Shown here: one piece after another, positions 27,014 to 34,641 of the stretch
How positions within the stretch are numbered: the first letter of the stretch is position 1
Layout of the letters: every line of letters begins with the position of its first letter
Origin: JACVRW01 sp963803245
GTDB lineage: Bacteria; Actinomycetota; Thermoleophilia; Solirubrobacterales; Thermoleophilaceae
Reading direction: 5' to 3'
Assembly: GCA_963803245.1 (NCBI GenBank)
Contig: CAWDLI010000001.1
Location: 124,001-188,000, forward strand
Length of the DNA: 64,000 bases
Notes under the pieces: model-generated
Told to the model about the DNA's origin: nothing
The model's database searches: none
The model's input: the letters and a program-made list of their open reading frames with translations, nothing else
Position numbers and translations under genes: made by a program

Positions 27014-28357
27014 TCAGGCGCGACGGTACAGCGCGAGGAGGAGGGCGCAAAGCGCGGCCGCGCCGCCGAGCAGCCCGACTTCGACCGACAGCACCGGGTC
27101 GTTGACCGGCGACGCGAGCAGGAACGCCACGAAGGCGGCCGCCGATCCCACCCAGCAGATGGCCGCCTGGCGGGCCCGGCCCTGGGCAAGGAGGGCCTGG
27201 TTGATCGTCGCCGCGGAGAGGTAGAGCCCCATCGCGACCGACACGAGCACGAGGCCGCCGCGGTCGTAGTCGAAGTCCCCGCCGAACACCACGCCCATCA
27301 GGGCCGGCCCCGCCACCGCCATCACGAGCGCGACGGAGCCCGCGAACACTCCGATGGCGGCGAGCGTGAGGTTCACGCTGCGGCGGAAGGGGTCCACGTC
27401 ACCCTCGGCGCCGCCGCCCGCTCCCACCCACAGCCGAGTGAGGTGGGGCAGGATCGAGGTCTGGACGGCCTGGAAGAGCACGAGCGGCGCACGGGCCAGC
27501 AGCAGCACGTTGAACACGAAGCCCGCGAGCGCGGCGCCGCGGTCGCCCTCCGTGGCGCGCACGAGCAGTGGTCCCGCGTTGAGGAAGGTCTGCTCGGCCA
27601 GCATGATCGCCAGCACCGCGAGGGCGAAGCCGCTGCCGTGCGAGAGCGTGAACTCGGGCTCCACCGGCTCGTCGGGAATCACGGGCGCGTCCGGGTCCGG
27701 CGGCGGCGGGTCCGGTGAAGGCCCACGGTCGCGGTGTGTCAGGTGGCGCGCCAGCGCCGGGGCCACGACCGTGAGCGACACGATCGGCGCCGCCGCCATG
27801 CCGAGCGCCACGGCCGCCTGGCCCTCCGCCACTCCGACGGTCACCGCGAGCGCGAACAGGAAGCGCGACACGGACTCCATCAGCACGAGCCCGCCGTAGA
27901 GCGTGAAGTAGCGATGGCCCGCGAGGAACCCGCGGGCGAAGTAGCTGGCGGCGTACGCCAGCACCGCCACGATCAGGATCCAGTAGAGAGTGGCCGACCC
28001 GTTCAAGAGGTCGTCCTGGATCGGAGCTCGGAACACGAGCGCCACCACGGCGAACAGCAGTCCCAGCGCAAGCTGGATCGTGGCCGCGACCCGGAGGTGC
28101 TCGGAGCCCTCCACGCCGCGCGCCTCGCGGTCGGCGATCGTGCGCGACAGCAGCTGCTCGACCGGCCTGTAGAGCACCGAGACGGTGATGAAGATGGCCG
28201 ACCACAGCAGCGCCACGCCGCCGTACTCCTCCGCGGTGAGCGCATGGCTCGCGAGCGAGAAGTACGCGAAGGTGATCAGCCCGGTGGCGCCGATCCCCAC
28301 CGAGAGGATCGCGGCGCCCCGGCCGTAGCCGCGACCCGCGGAGGCCGCCTGCGGCAT
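27014..28357 (-). CDS. Polysaccharide flippase (MATE/Wzx-like, MOP superfamily)
   Basis: A 447-residue integral membrane protein with about 12-14 hydrophobic helices, beginning ILSVGIGATGLITFAYFSLASHALTAEEYGGVALLWS in pieces, a typical Wzx-like N-terminus with the TAEEYG motif at the end of helix 1. A proline/aspartate-rich cytoplasmic loop (residues about 205-230) divides the two halves. Such proteins move lipid-linked glycans across the membrane. It lies 3 bases after a methyltransferase gene and in the same direction as a GT2, consistent with a lipid-linked sugar pathway. Confidence 0.8.
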   Translation of the reverse strand: MPQAASAGRGYGRGAAILSVGIGATGLITFAYFSLASHALTAEEYGGVALLWSAIFITVSVLYRPVEQLLSRTIADREARGVEGSEHLRVAATIQLALGLLFAVVALVFRAPIQDDLLNGSATLYWILIVAVLAYAASYFARGFLAGHRYFTLYGGLVLMESVSRFLFALAVTVGVAEGQAAVALGMAAAPIVSLTVVAPALARHLTHRDRGPSPDPPPPDPDAPVIPDEPVEPEFTLSHGSGFALAVLAIMLAEQTFLNAGPLLVRATEGDRGAALAGFVFNVLLLARAPLVLFQAVQTSILPHLTRLWVGAGGGAEGDVDPFRRSVNLTLAAIGVFAGSVALVMAVAGPALMGVVFGGDFDYDRGGLVLVSVAMGLYLSAATINQALLAQGRARQAAICWVGSAAAFVAFLLASPVNDPVLSVEVGLLGGAAALCALLLALYRRA

Positions 28358-28360
28358 CGC

Positions 28361-28987
28361 TTAGTCGACTCGCACTAGGAGCATCGTCCACGGGAATGGC
28401 GAGCGCACCTGCTCGACCGTGCCGTGGCGTGCGAGCAGCGAGGCGAACGAGCGCCGGGACCAGTGGTTCACGTGCCCCGGTGTGTTGCCGAGCTGCCGGA
28501 GGTACGCGCCGCGCGCCATGTTGAGGCCGCGCCACAGGGGCTCCCGCGGCACCGACACGAGCAGCCTGCGACGCGCCACGCGCGCCATCTCGGCCACGGT
28601 GGCCTCGGGGTCGGGCACGTGCTCGAGCACCTCGATCGCCGTGGCCACGTCGAACTCGTCGTCCGCGAACGTGAGCGCCGTGGCGTCCGCGGTGCGGAAC
28701 TCGAGGTTCGGCCGCTGCCGCCGCTCCCACTCCTGCGCGAGCTTGGGGTCCTCCAGGTCGATGCCCACCACGCGCCGGTCGCCGAGGCGCTCCGCCCACT
28801 CGACGGTCAGCACTCCCTCGCCGCAGCCCACGTCGAGGAGGGACTCGGGCGCCGCGACCGACCAGAGCTCGTCGAGGCTCGAGTGGAAGCCGGCCATCAG
28901 CCGCCTGACCACCGGGTTGGTGGACCCGTACTTGTCGAAGGTGTTCCCGGTCGGTACGTCCGCGCTCGGGACCGCGGCGCCGCTCAC
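28361..28987 (-). CDS. Class I SAM-dependent methyltransferase
   Basis: A 208-residue methyltransferase: SAM-binding motif I LLDVGCGEGVLTVEWAE, the acidic residue VVGIDLED, motif II-like FDVATAIEVLEHVPDPEATV and RRRLLVSVPREPLWRG. The C-terminal GHVNHWSRRSFASLL resembles UbiE/COQ5- or sugar-modifying enzymes. The acceptor is unknown; the flanking flippase and GT2 suggest a glycan or lipid-linked sugar. GTG 28987 overlaps the GT2 stop as GTGA. Confidence 0.82.
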   Translation of the reverse strand: MSGAAVPSADVPTGNTFDKYGSTNPVVRRLMAGFHSSLDELWSVAAPESLLDVGCGEGVLTVEWAERLGDRRVVGIDLEDPKLAQEWERRQRPNLEFRTADATALTFADDEFDVATAIEVLEHVPDPEATVAEMARVARRRLLVSVPREPLWRGLNMARGAYLRQLGNTPGHVNHWSRRSFASLLARHGTVEQVRSPFPWTMLLVRVD

Positions 28988-30066
28988 AGCTTGACCGCCT
29001 CGCGGGCCGGGTCGGTGGGATCCTCCGGCGAGCCGGCCTTGCCCGTGGCCGCGCCGGCCTGCGCGCCGGTCGTGGCCTGGCGGTCTTCCTGCGCCGCGCC
29101 GGGCTCGTAGTGCGAGGGCTCGACGCCGAGCTGGAGCTCCACCCGCCGGACACGCTCGAGGATCCGCTGCTGCAGCACGCGACTGCCGGCGAGGATGTCG
29201 CCCACCACCGCGAGCGCCAGCAGCTGGACCGCGACGATGAAGAGGGTCGCGCCGAGGATCAGCGACTGGATGTGCCCGTCGCCCTCGCCCTCGATGAAGA
29301 ACCACGCGAACCGGACCCAGAGGACCATCCCCACCAGCGCCACGGCCGTCGCCGCCGCCACGAACACCCGCAGCGGCTCGTAGAGCGCGTAGATCCGGAA
29401 GATGGAGATGCCGTTCCGGCGGACGTACGACCACATCGACGGGAACAGGCGCGAGGGGCGGGTCTGCTCGTTGGTCCGCACCGGCACGTGCTCGACGGCC
29501 ACGAGCATCTTCCCGGCCTGGATGAGCGACTCGAGCGTGTACGTGAACTTCGAGACCACCTGCAGCTGGAGCGCGGCCTCCCGGTTGTATGCGCGGAACC
29601 CGGAGGTGGTGTCGGGGATGTCGGTCCCGGACGCCCGGCGCACGACTGCGCTCCCGAAGCGCTGAAGCCATTTCTTCACGGGCGAGAAGTGCTCGATCGT
29701 GTCGGTCTTGCGGTCCCCGATGACCATGTCGGCCTTGCCCGCGGATATCGGCGCGACCAACTGGACGATGTCGGCGCCCTGGTACTGGTTGTCGGCATCG
29801 GTATTCACGATCACGTCGGCGTCGAGCTTGAGGCAGGCGTCGAGGCCGGACTGGAAGGCCGCGGCAAGGCCGCGGTTGTTCGTGAGGCGCACGATGTGGT
29901 CCACGCCGTGCTCGCGCGCGACCTCCACCGTGCGGTCGGTCGAGCCGTCGTCGATCACGAGCCACTCGACGGAGTCCATCCCGGGTACCTCCCGGGGAAG
30001 GTCGGCCAGGGTGCCCGGAAGGGTCTGCTCCTCGTTGAAGCAGGGGATCTGGATGATCAGCTTCAT
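28984..30066 (-). CDS. Family 2 glycosyltransferase, polyprenyl-phosphate-sugar synthase type
   Basis: A 360-residue protein with a cytoplasmic GT2 domain (IIQIPCFNEEQTLPGTL, LVIDDGSTDRT, NNRGLAAAFQSGL, VNTDADNQYQG as the DxD region, DTTSGFRAYNREAA) and a C-terminal pair of membrane helices (LRVFVAAATAVALVGMVLW; LILGATLFIVAVQLLALAVV). This build is typical of enzymes that load a sugar onto polyprenyl phosphate; GT-C enzymes at 37.9, 39.5 and 49.2 kb could use the product. ATG 30066 (MKLIIQIP) is chosen over an upstream ATG at 30105. TACGCT at 30083-30078 on the minus strand may be its -10 box. Confidence 0.85.
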   Translation of the reverse strand: MKLIIQIPCFNEEQTLPGTLADLPREVPGMDSVEWLVIDDGSTDRTVEVAREHGVDHIVRLTNNRGLAAAFQSGLDACLKLDADVIVNTDADNQYQGADIVQLVAPISAGKADMVIGDRKTDTIEHFSPVKKWLQRFGSAVVRRASGTDIPDTTSGFRAYNREAALQLQVVSKFTYTLESLIQAGKMLVAVEHVPVRTNEQTRPSRLFPSMWSYVRRNGISIFRIYALYEPLRVFVAAATAVALVGMVLWVRFAWFFIEGEGDGHIQSLILGATLFIVAVQLLALAVVGDILAGSRVLQQRILERVRRVELQLGVEPSHYEPGAAQEDRQATTGAQAGAATGKAGSPEDPTDPAREAVKL

Positions 30067-30254
30067 GTGCTGGCGGTAGCGTAAAGACCGCACGGGCGGC
30101 GGCACGCCGGAGTACCCCCCAACCGGGTACGCGGGAGCCCCACGAACGGGTCGTCGGTACAGCCGCGTTTACGGGGATTTTGCAGGGCTTTCACATCCGA
30201 CGTCGACGGTCTCCGAATGGCGGCCGATCGGGTCACACGTCGGCAACACTCTGC

Positions 30255-30260
30255 TAGCCT
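30255..30260 (+). promoter_or_regulatory. -10-like box TAGCCT before the YLDPGSGS gene
   Basis: TAGCCT lies 37 bases before ATG 30298, leaving room for a leader of about 30 bases with GGAGCTC 10-16 bases upstream of the start. It sits in the 231-base divergent region shared with the GT2 operon, the longest gap inside the glycan locus. Confidence 0.4.
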
Positions 30261-30297
30261 CCTCCGCTTCCCGAACTTACGGAGCTCGACCACGACG

Positions 30298-30489
30298 ATG
30301 ACCACTGTTCTCGCATATCTGGATCCCGGCAGCGGGAGCATGATCCTCCAGATCCTCGCCGGCGGAGTTGCCGCGGTGGCCGTGACTGCCAAGCTCTACT
30401 GGAACCGCGTGCTGCGCTTCCTGCGAATCCGCAAGGACGAGCCCGAGACCGCCGAGACGCCCGCGGCCAGGAGTACCGACTCCGTCTAG
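30298..30489 (+). CDS. Small membrane protein with YLDPGSGS motif
   Basis: A 63-residue protein: a short segment VLAYLDPGSGSMILQIL, one hydrophobic helix (residues about 15-35, MILQILAGGVAAVAVTAKLYW) and a basic-then-acidic tail. I recall similar small LDPGTGS/LDPGSGS membrane proteins beside exopolysaccharide genes, but no function is known to me. It precedes the kinase-like/methyltransferase fusion by 60 bases in the same direction. ATG 30298 is chosen because it is preceded by GGAG and gives the motif near the N-terminus; an upstream in-frame start at 30217 would add a basic, unlikely segment. Confidence 0.65.
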   Translation: MTTVLAYLDPGSGSMILQILAGGVAAVAVTAKLYWNRVLRFLRIRKDEPETAETPAARSTDSV

Positions 30490-30549
30490 CGACGGCCGGA
30501 CGGCCGCCCGCGGCCATCCGGCATCCGTCTCTACTATTCGGCGCCGCCC

Positions 30550-31965
30550 GTGCGGCCGCCCGCCCACATCAGCGCCGACTCCGGCCTCGAGCCCGGCAGC
30601 TTTCGTGACCCCGAGAGCCGGGTCTTCTACAGCGACGGCGAGGTCTACCGAGCCCTCTCCGCCGACGGCCTGACCGATTTCGAGGCGCTGGTCGAGGCCG
30701 GTCTGCTCGAGGACGAGCGGATCGTTCGCACCGAGCGCGCCGAGGGCACAGAGGCGCTTCGCGGCTTGCTGGTCCACGAGCCGGCGGCGGTGCTCCGGCA
30801 CGAGCGCATCCCGTTCGTCTCGTATCCCTACGAGTGGACGTTCTCGATGCTCAAGGACGCCGCGCTCGTCCAGCTGGACCTGCTCCTCGCGGCGCTCGAG
30901 CAGGGCATGGTCCTCAAGGACTCCACGCCCTACAACGTCCAGTTCCGCGGGGCGCGCCCGGTGTTCGTGGACATCGGCTCCTACGAGCGGCTGCGCGAGG
31001 GCGAGCCGTGGGTGGGCTATCGCCAGTTCTGCATGCTCTACCTGTATCCGCTGCTGCTCCAGGCGGCGAAGGACGTGCCGTTCCATCCCTGGATGCGCGG
31101 GTCGATCGACGGGATCAGGCCGGCCGAGATGGCGTCGCTGCTCTCGCTCCGGGACCGCTTCCGGCGCGGCGTGTTCACAAACGTCTTCCTCCACGCGAGG
31201 CTCGAGAAGCGCTACGCGGACCGCCCCCAGGAGGTCAAGGACCAGGTCAAGCGCCGTGGGCTCAAGCGGGAGATCGTGATGGCCAACGTGCGCAAGATGC
31301 GCAAGATGGTCGAGCGCCTCGACTGGAGCCCCCCGGACGGGGTCTGGACCGCCTACGGCGAGCGCAACAGCTACACCGACGATGACGCCGGGCGCAAGGA
31401 CGAGTTCGTGCGAGCGGTGGCCACGTCGCGCCATTGGGACCTGGTCTGGGACATCGGCGCGAACAACGGCCGCTACTCGCGAATCGCCGCGGAGGGGGCC
31501 TCGACGGTCGTGGCAGTCGACGCCGACCAGGGTCCGATGGAGCTCCTCTACCGGGACCTGCGCAGCGAGGGCGACGAGAAGATCCTCACGCTCACCATGA
31601 ACCTGGCCGACCCGTCGCCGGGTCTCGGCTGGCGCGGACTGGAGCGCAGGTCGATGCCGGACCGCGGCAAGCCGGACCTGGTTCTGGCGCTCGCCCTGAT
31701 CCACCACGTCGCGATCAGCGCCAACGTGCCGGTCAAGGAGTTCGTCGACTGGCTGGCGAGCCTCGGCTCCGAGCTGGTCATCGAGTTCCCGACGCTCGAG
31801 GACCCGATGGTCAAGAAGCTGCTCGCGCCCAAGCGCGACGGGCTCCACCCGGACTACGAGCTCAGCTTCTTCGAGCGCTGCCTCGGCGATGCCTTCGTGA
31901 TCGAGCGCTCCGAGCGCCTCGAGTCGGGCACCCGGGTCCTGTACCACGCCCGCCCGAAGGGCTGA
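30550..31965 (+). CDS. Kinase-like region fused to class I SAM methyltransferase (NoeA-like)
   Basis: A 471-residue protein. The C-terminal about 190 residues are a methyltransferase (LVWDIGANNGRYSRIAAEG, VVAVDADQG, DLVLALALIHHVAIS). The first about 260 residues hold a segment LKDSTPYNVQFRGARPVFVDIGS whose D-x4-N plus DIG pattern resembles the catalytic and metal-binding loops of aminoglycoside-phosphotransferase-like kinases. The whole resembles rhizobial NoeA-type proteins, described as methyltransferases, by memory only. GTG 30550 follows a TACTAT box (30532-30537). The stop overlaps the next ATG (TGATG), so it is translated with the sulfatase-fold membrane protein. A role in modifying a surface glycan is inferred. 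Confidence 0.75.
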   Translation: MRPPAHISADSGLEPGSFRDPESRVFYSDGEVYRALSADGLTDFEALVEAGLLEDERIVRTERAEGTEALRGLLVHEPAAVLRHERIPFVSYPYEWTFSMLKDAALVQLDLLLAALEQGMVLKDSTPYNVQFRGARPVFVDIGSYERLREGEPWVGYRQFCMLYLYPLLLQAAKDVPFHPWMRGSIDGIRPAEMASLLSLRDRFRRGVFTNVFLHARLEKRYADRPQEVKDQVKRRGLKREIVMANVRKMRKMVERLDWSPPDGVWTAYGERNSYTDDDAGRKDEFVRAVATSRHWDLVWDIGANNGRYSRIAAEGASTVVAVDADQGPMELLYRDLRSEGDEKILTLTMNLADPSPGLGWRGLERRSMPDRGKPDLVLALALIHHVAISANVPVKEFVDWLASLGSELVIEFPTLEDPMVKKLLAPKRDGLHPDYELSFFERCLGDAFVIERSERLESGTRVLYHARPKG

Positions 31966-34094
31966 TGGCCACCGAGGGAGCGGCGGAGCCGCGCCCGGAG
32001 CCGAGCCTCGCGAAGGATGCCCTGTGGCACTTCGCGAACCTCGCGGTGCTCTGGACGTTCGCCGTAGCCCAGCCGCTGTTCGACCTGCTCGGCGACAACC
32101 CCGAGTTCTTCGCCGCCCGCGGCTCCACGGGCTTCGACATCATCTCCTTCTCGGTCCTGCTGGTGCTGCTGCCGCCGCTGCTGTTCCTCGGGATCGAGCT
32201 GCTGCTGCGCCTCCTCGGCCGCACCGCCTTCAAGGGAGCGCACCTGGTGTTCATCGGCGCGCTCGTGACGCTGATCGCGGCGCAGGCGCTCAAGAAGGCG
32301 ATCGACGGCTCGGACGTCGTGCTGATCGGGCTCTCCGCGGCGATCGGTATCGCGGTGGCGACGCTCTACGCGCGCGCCGAGCCGCTGCGCTCGTTCCTGA
32401 ACGTGCTCACACCGGCTCCGCTCGTGTTCCTGCTCCTGTTCCTGCTGGGGTCGCCGGTGTCGAAGCTCGCCTTCCCGGACGAGGCGGGCGCGGTCACCGT
32501 GGGGGGCGTCACCCGGGCGCCGATCGTGATGGTGCTGCTGGACGAGCTGCCCTCGAACACGCTGGTGGACGAGAACGACGAGCTCGACACCGCGCGCTAC
32601 CCGGGCTTCGCGGAGCTCGCGCGCACCGGGACCTGGTTCAAGAACGCCTTCACCATCTACGACTCGACCGAGCGCGCACAGCCGGCGATCATGGACGGCG
32701 ACCTGCCGGCCAAGGACCGCCTGCCGATCTCGGCGGACCACCCGAACAGCATCTTCTCGCTGTTCGCCAAGACCCACCGGCTGAACGTCTCCGAGGAGGC
32801 CACGACGGTCTGCTCGCGCGACCTGTGCGAGGACACGCGCACGGACGAGCCGTACGGCGACCGCATCTCCTCCATGAGCGAGGACCTCGGGCTGGTGTGG
32901 CTCCACGTGGTGTCGCCGCCCGGCATCGAGGAGGACCTGAACTCCGTCTCGGAGAACTGGGGCGACTTCGGCGGCTCGGGTGGCAGCGGCAGCGGCAACA
33001 GCTCGTCGGACAACAACAGGACCAACACCCGCTCCAATCTGGCCGGTGGCCGCAGGGCCCGCTTCGAGGAGTGGGTCGACCAGATCAAGCCCGGGCAGCG
33101 GCCGAGCTTGAACTTCAAGCACACGCTGATGCCCCACGTGCCGTGGCAGTTCATGCCCTCTGGCCGCCGCTACCGGCGCCAGCCGAATGACGTGGTCCCC
33201 GGCCTGTCGAACCAGGCCTACAACGATCAGGGCCAGCTGGACGTGCTGCTCCAGCGCCACTTCCTGCAGACGGGCTTCGCCGATCTGCTTCTCCAGGAGC
33301 TCTGGACCCATCTCAAGAAGGAGGGGCTCTGGGACGAATCGCTGATCGTGGTGGCCGCCGACCACGGCGTCGCGTTCATCAAGGGGCGCCGGGACCGGCG
33401 CCGGCTCGACGCGGAGAACTACGGCGAGATCGCGCCGATTCCGCTGTTCATCAAGGCGCCCGGCCAGCGCGAGGGCAGGGTCAACGACGCATACGTCGAG
33501 ACGATCGACATCCTGCCGACGATCCTCGACATCCTGAAGATCGACCCGAAGGTCAAGATGGACGGCCATTCCGCGTTCAGCGACACGGTCAAGCGCCGGC
33601 GCACCCTGCGGATCCTCCAGCGGAACAGCTTCGAGCCGCTGCGCTTCTCGACCGAGGAGTTCGAGCGCAGGAAGGCCGTGGTCCGCGCCCGCAACCACGC
33701 GCTGTTCGGCAGCGGAAGCGACGGCCCCCTGCGCATGTTCCAGATCGGGCCGCACCAGGAGCTGCTGGGCCGCCGGGTCGAGGAGGGCGGCGGCAAGGGC
33801 TCGGTCGAGATCTTCGACTCCTCCGACTGGGCCAACGTGAACCCGGACTCGGACTTCGTGCCCACCCATCCGGTTGGCCGCATCGACGACGACGGAAGCG
33901 GTCCGCGCGACGTCGCCGTGGCGCTGAACGGCCGCATCGCGGCGGTGGGCAACACGTTCAGCCTCGCGGAGGGCGAGCCGGGCGAGCTCTTCTCGGTGAT
34001 GGTGCCCGAGTCGGCCCTGCAGCGCGGCCGCAACCGGATCGACGTCTTCGAGGTCGCGGCCGACGGATCGCTGGAGCGCCTGGGCGGCATCTGA
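31965..34094 (+). CDS. Membrane-anchored sulfatase/LtaS-fold phosphotransferase-like protein
   Basis: A 709-residue protein with about five N-terminal membrane helices (residues about 20-165) and a large external alkaline-phosphatase-superfamily domain. Metal-site motifs are visible in VMVLLDELPSN, YDSTERAQPAIMDG (a threonine where sulfatases have formylglycine) and VVAADHGVAFIKG. With threonine as nucleophile and the helix-plus-domain layout, phosphoglycerol or phosphoethanolamine transfer, as by LtaS or EptA, is more likely than sulfate hydrolysis. A Gly/Ser/Asn-rich linker (GGSGGSGSGNSSSDNN) interrupts the domain near residue 335. Translation is coupled to the upstream fusion gene through TGATG. 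Confidence 0.78.
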   Translation: MATEGAAEPRPEPSLAKDALWHFANLAVLWTFAVAQPLFDLLGDNPEFFAARGSTGFDIISFSVLLVLLPPLLFLGIELLLRLLGRTAFKGAHLVFIGALVTLIAAQALKKAIDGSDVVLIGLSAAIGIAVATLYARAEPLRSFLNVLTPAPLVFLLLFLLGSPVSKLAFPDEAGAVTVGGVTRAPIVMVLLDELPSNTLVDENDELDTARYPGFAELARTGTWFKNAFTIYDSTERAQPAIMDGDLPAKDRLPISADHPNSIFSLFAKTHRLNVSEEATTVCSRDLCEDTRTDEPYGDRISSMSEDLGLVWLHVVSPPGIEEDLNSVSENWGDFGGSGGSGSGNSSSDNNRTNTRSNLAGGRRARFEEWVDQIKPGQRPSLNFKHTLMPHVPWQFMPSGRRYRRQPNDVVPGLSNQAYNDQGQLDVLLQRHFLQTGFADLLLQELWTHLKKEGLWDESLIVVAADHGVAFIKGRRDRRRLDAENYGEIAPIPLFIKAPGQREGRVNDAYVETIDILPTILDILKIDPKVKMDGHSAFSDTVKRRRTLRILQRNSFEPLRFSTEEFERRKAVVRARNHALFGSGSDGPLRMFQIGPHQELLGRRVEEGGGKGSVEIFDSSDWANVNPDSDFVPTHPVGRIDDDGSGPRDVAVALNGRIAAVGNTFSLAEGEPGELFSVMVPESALQRGRNRIDVFEVAADGSLERLGGI

Positions 34095-34173
34095 CGAACT
34101 GACCCGACTTCCATCCACCCCTCGGATGAAAGACGGAACAGTTCGCGCGGCTGGGTGGCGCCGGTCCGTTAAC

Positions 34174-34188
34174 GGCGCGGCCCGCGCC
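34174..34188. terminator. Palindromic hairpin between convergent genes
   Basis: GGCGCGG-C-CCGCGCC at 34174-34188 is a perfect 7-bp dyad in the 166-base gap between the rightward membrane enzyme and the leftward lipoprotein gene. Position suggests a shared terminator; there is no U-tract. Confidence 0.4.
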
Positions 34189-34260
34189 AATAGCATCCGT
34201 ACCCAGCTGCAGTAAGCGTTGGAGCCTGCGCGCCGCGCAAGTGGCCGGCCAGGCGCGCGC

Positions 34261-34641
34261 TCACAGGTCGGTGAGGCACGCCTCCACGTCCTCCAGCTCG
34301 TCCTCGCTCCCCTGCCGTACGAAGAGCAGCGCGCTGCCGATCTGCTCGGCGCCCTCTCCGTCGCCCTCGAACTGCGCCGCCTCCGCCTGGCCGCTCGTCA
34401 GGTAGAAGACGATTCGCGGACCGGTCTCCGGGTCGCCGACGCTGACTTCGTTGTCGCCCTCCTCGCGGGCGGTGAGGCCCTTGTCCTCGGTGAGGCAGGT
34501 GATCGCGGCGCCGCGCTTGTCGGCGTCGTCGTCGCCGGGCTCGCCGTTCCCGGAGCCGATCGTGCACCCGGGCAGCGCCGCGGCGGCCACCGCGATGAGG
34601 AGCAGGCGCTTCAAGGCGGCGGAGCGTAGTGGCCGGTTCAT
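34261..34641 (-). CDS. Small putative lipoprotein
   Basis: A 126-residue protein with a basic start (MNRPLRSAALKR), hydrophobic stretch and lipobox ALPGC at about residue 24, then an acidic Gly/Asp-rich spacer and a small domain with a cysteine pair (TCLTED ... EACLTDL) likely to form one disulfide. No family is recognised. ATG 34641 shares a base with the stop of the upstream GH2 gene (TGATG), so the two secreted products are probably co-expressed. Confidence 0.65.
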   Translation of the reverse strand: MNRPLRSAALKRLLLIAVAAAALPGCTIGSGNGEPGDDDADKRGAAITCLTEDKGLTAREEGDNEVSVGDPETGPRIVFYLTSGQAEAAQFEGDGEGAEQIGSALLFVRQGSEDELEDVEACLTDL

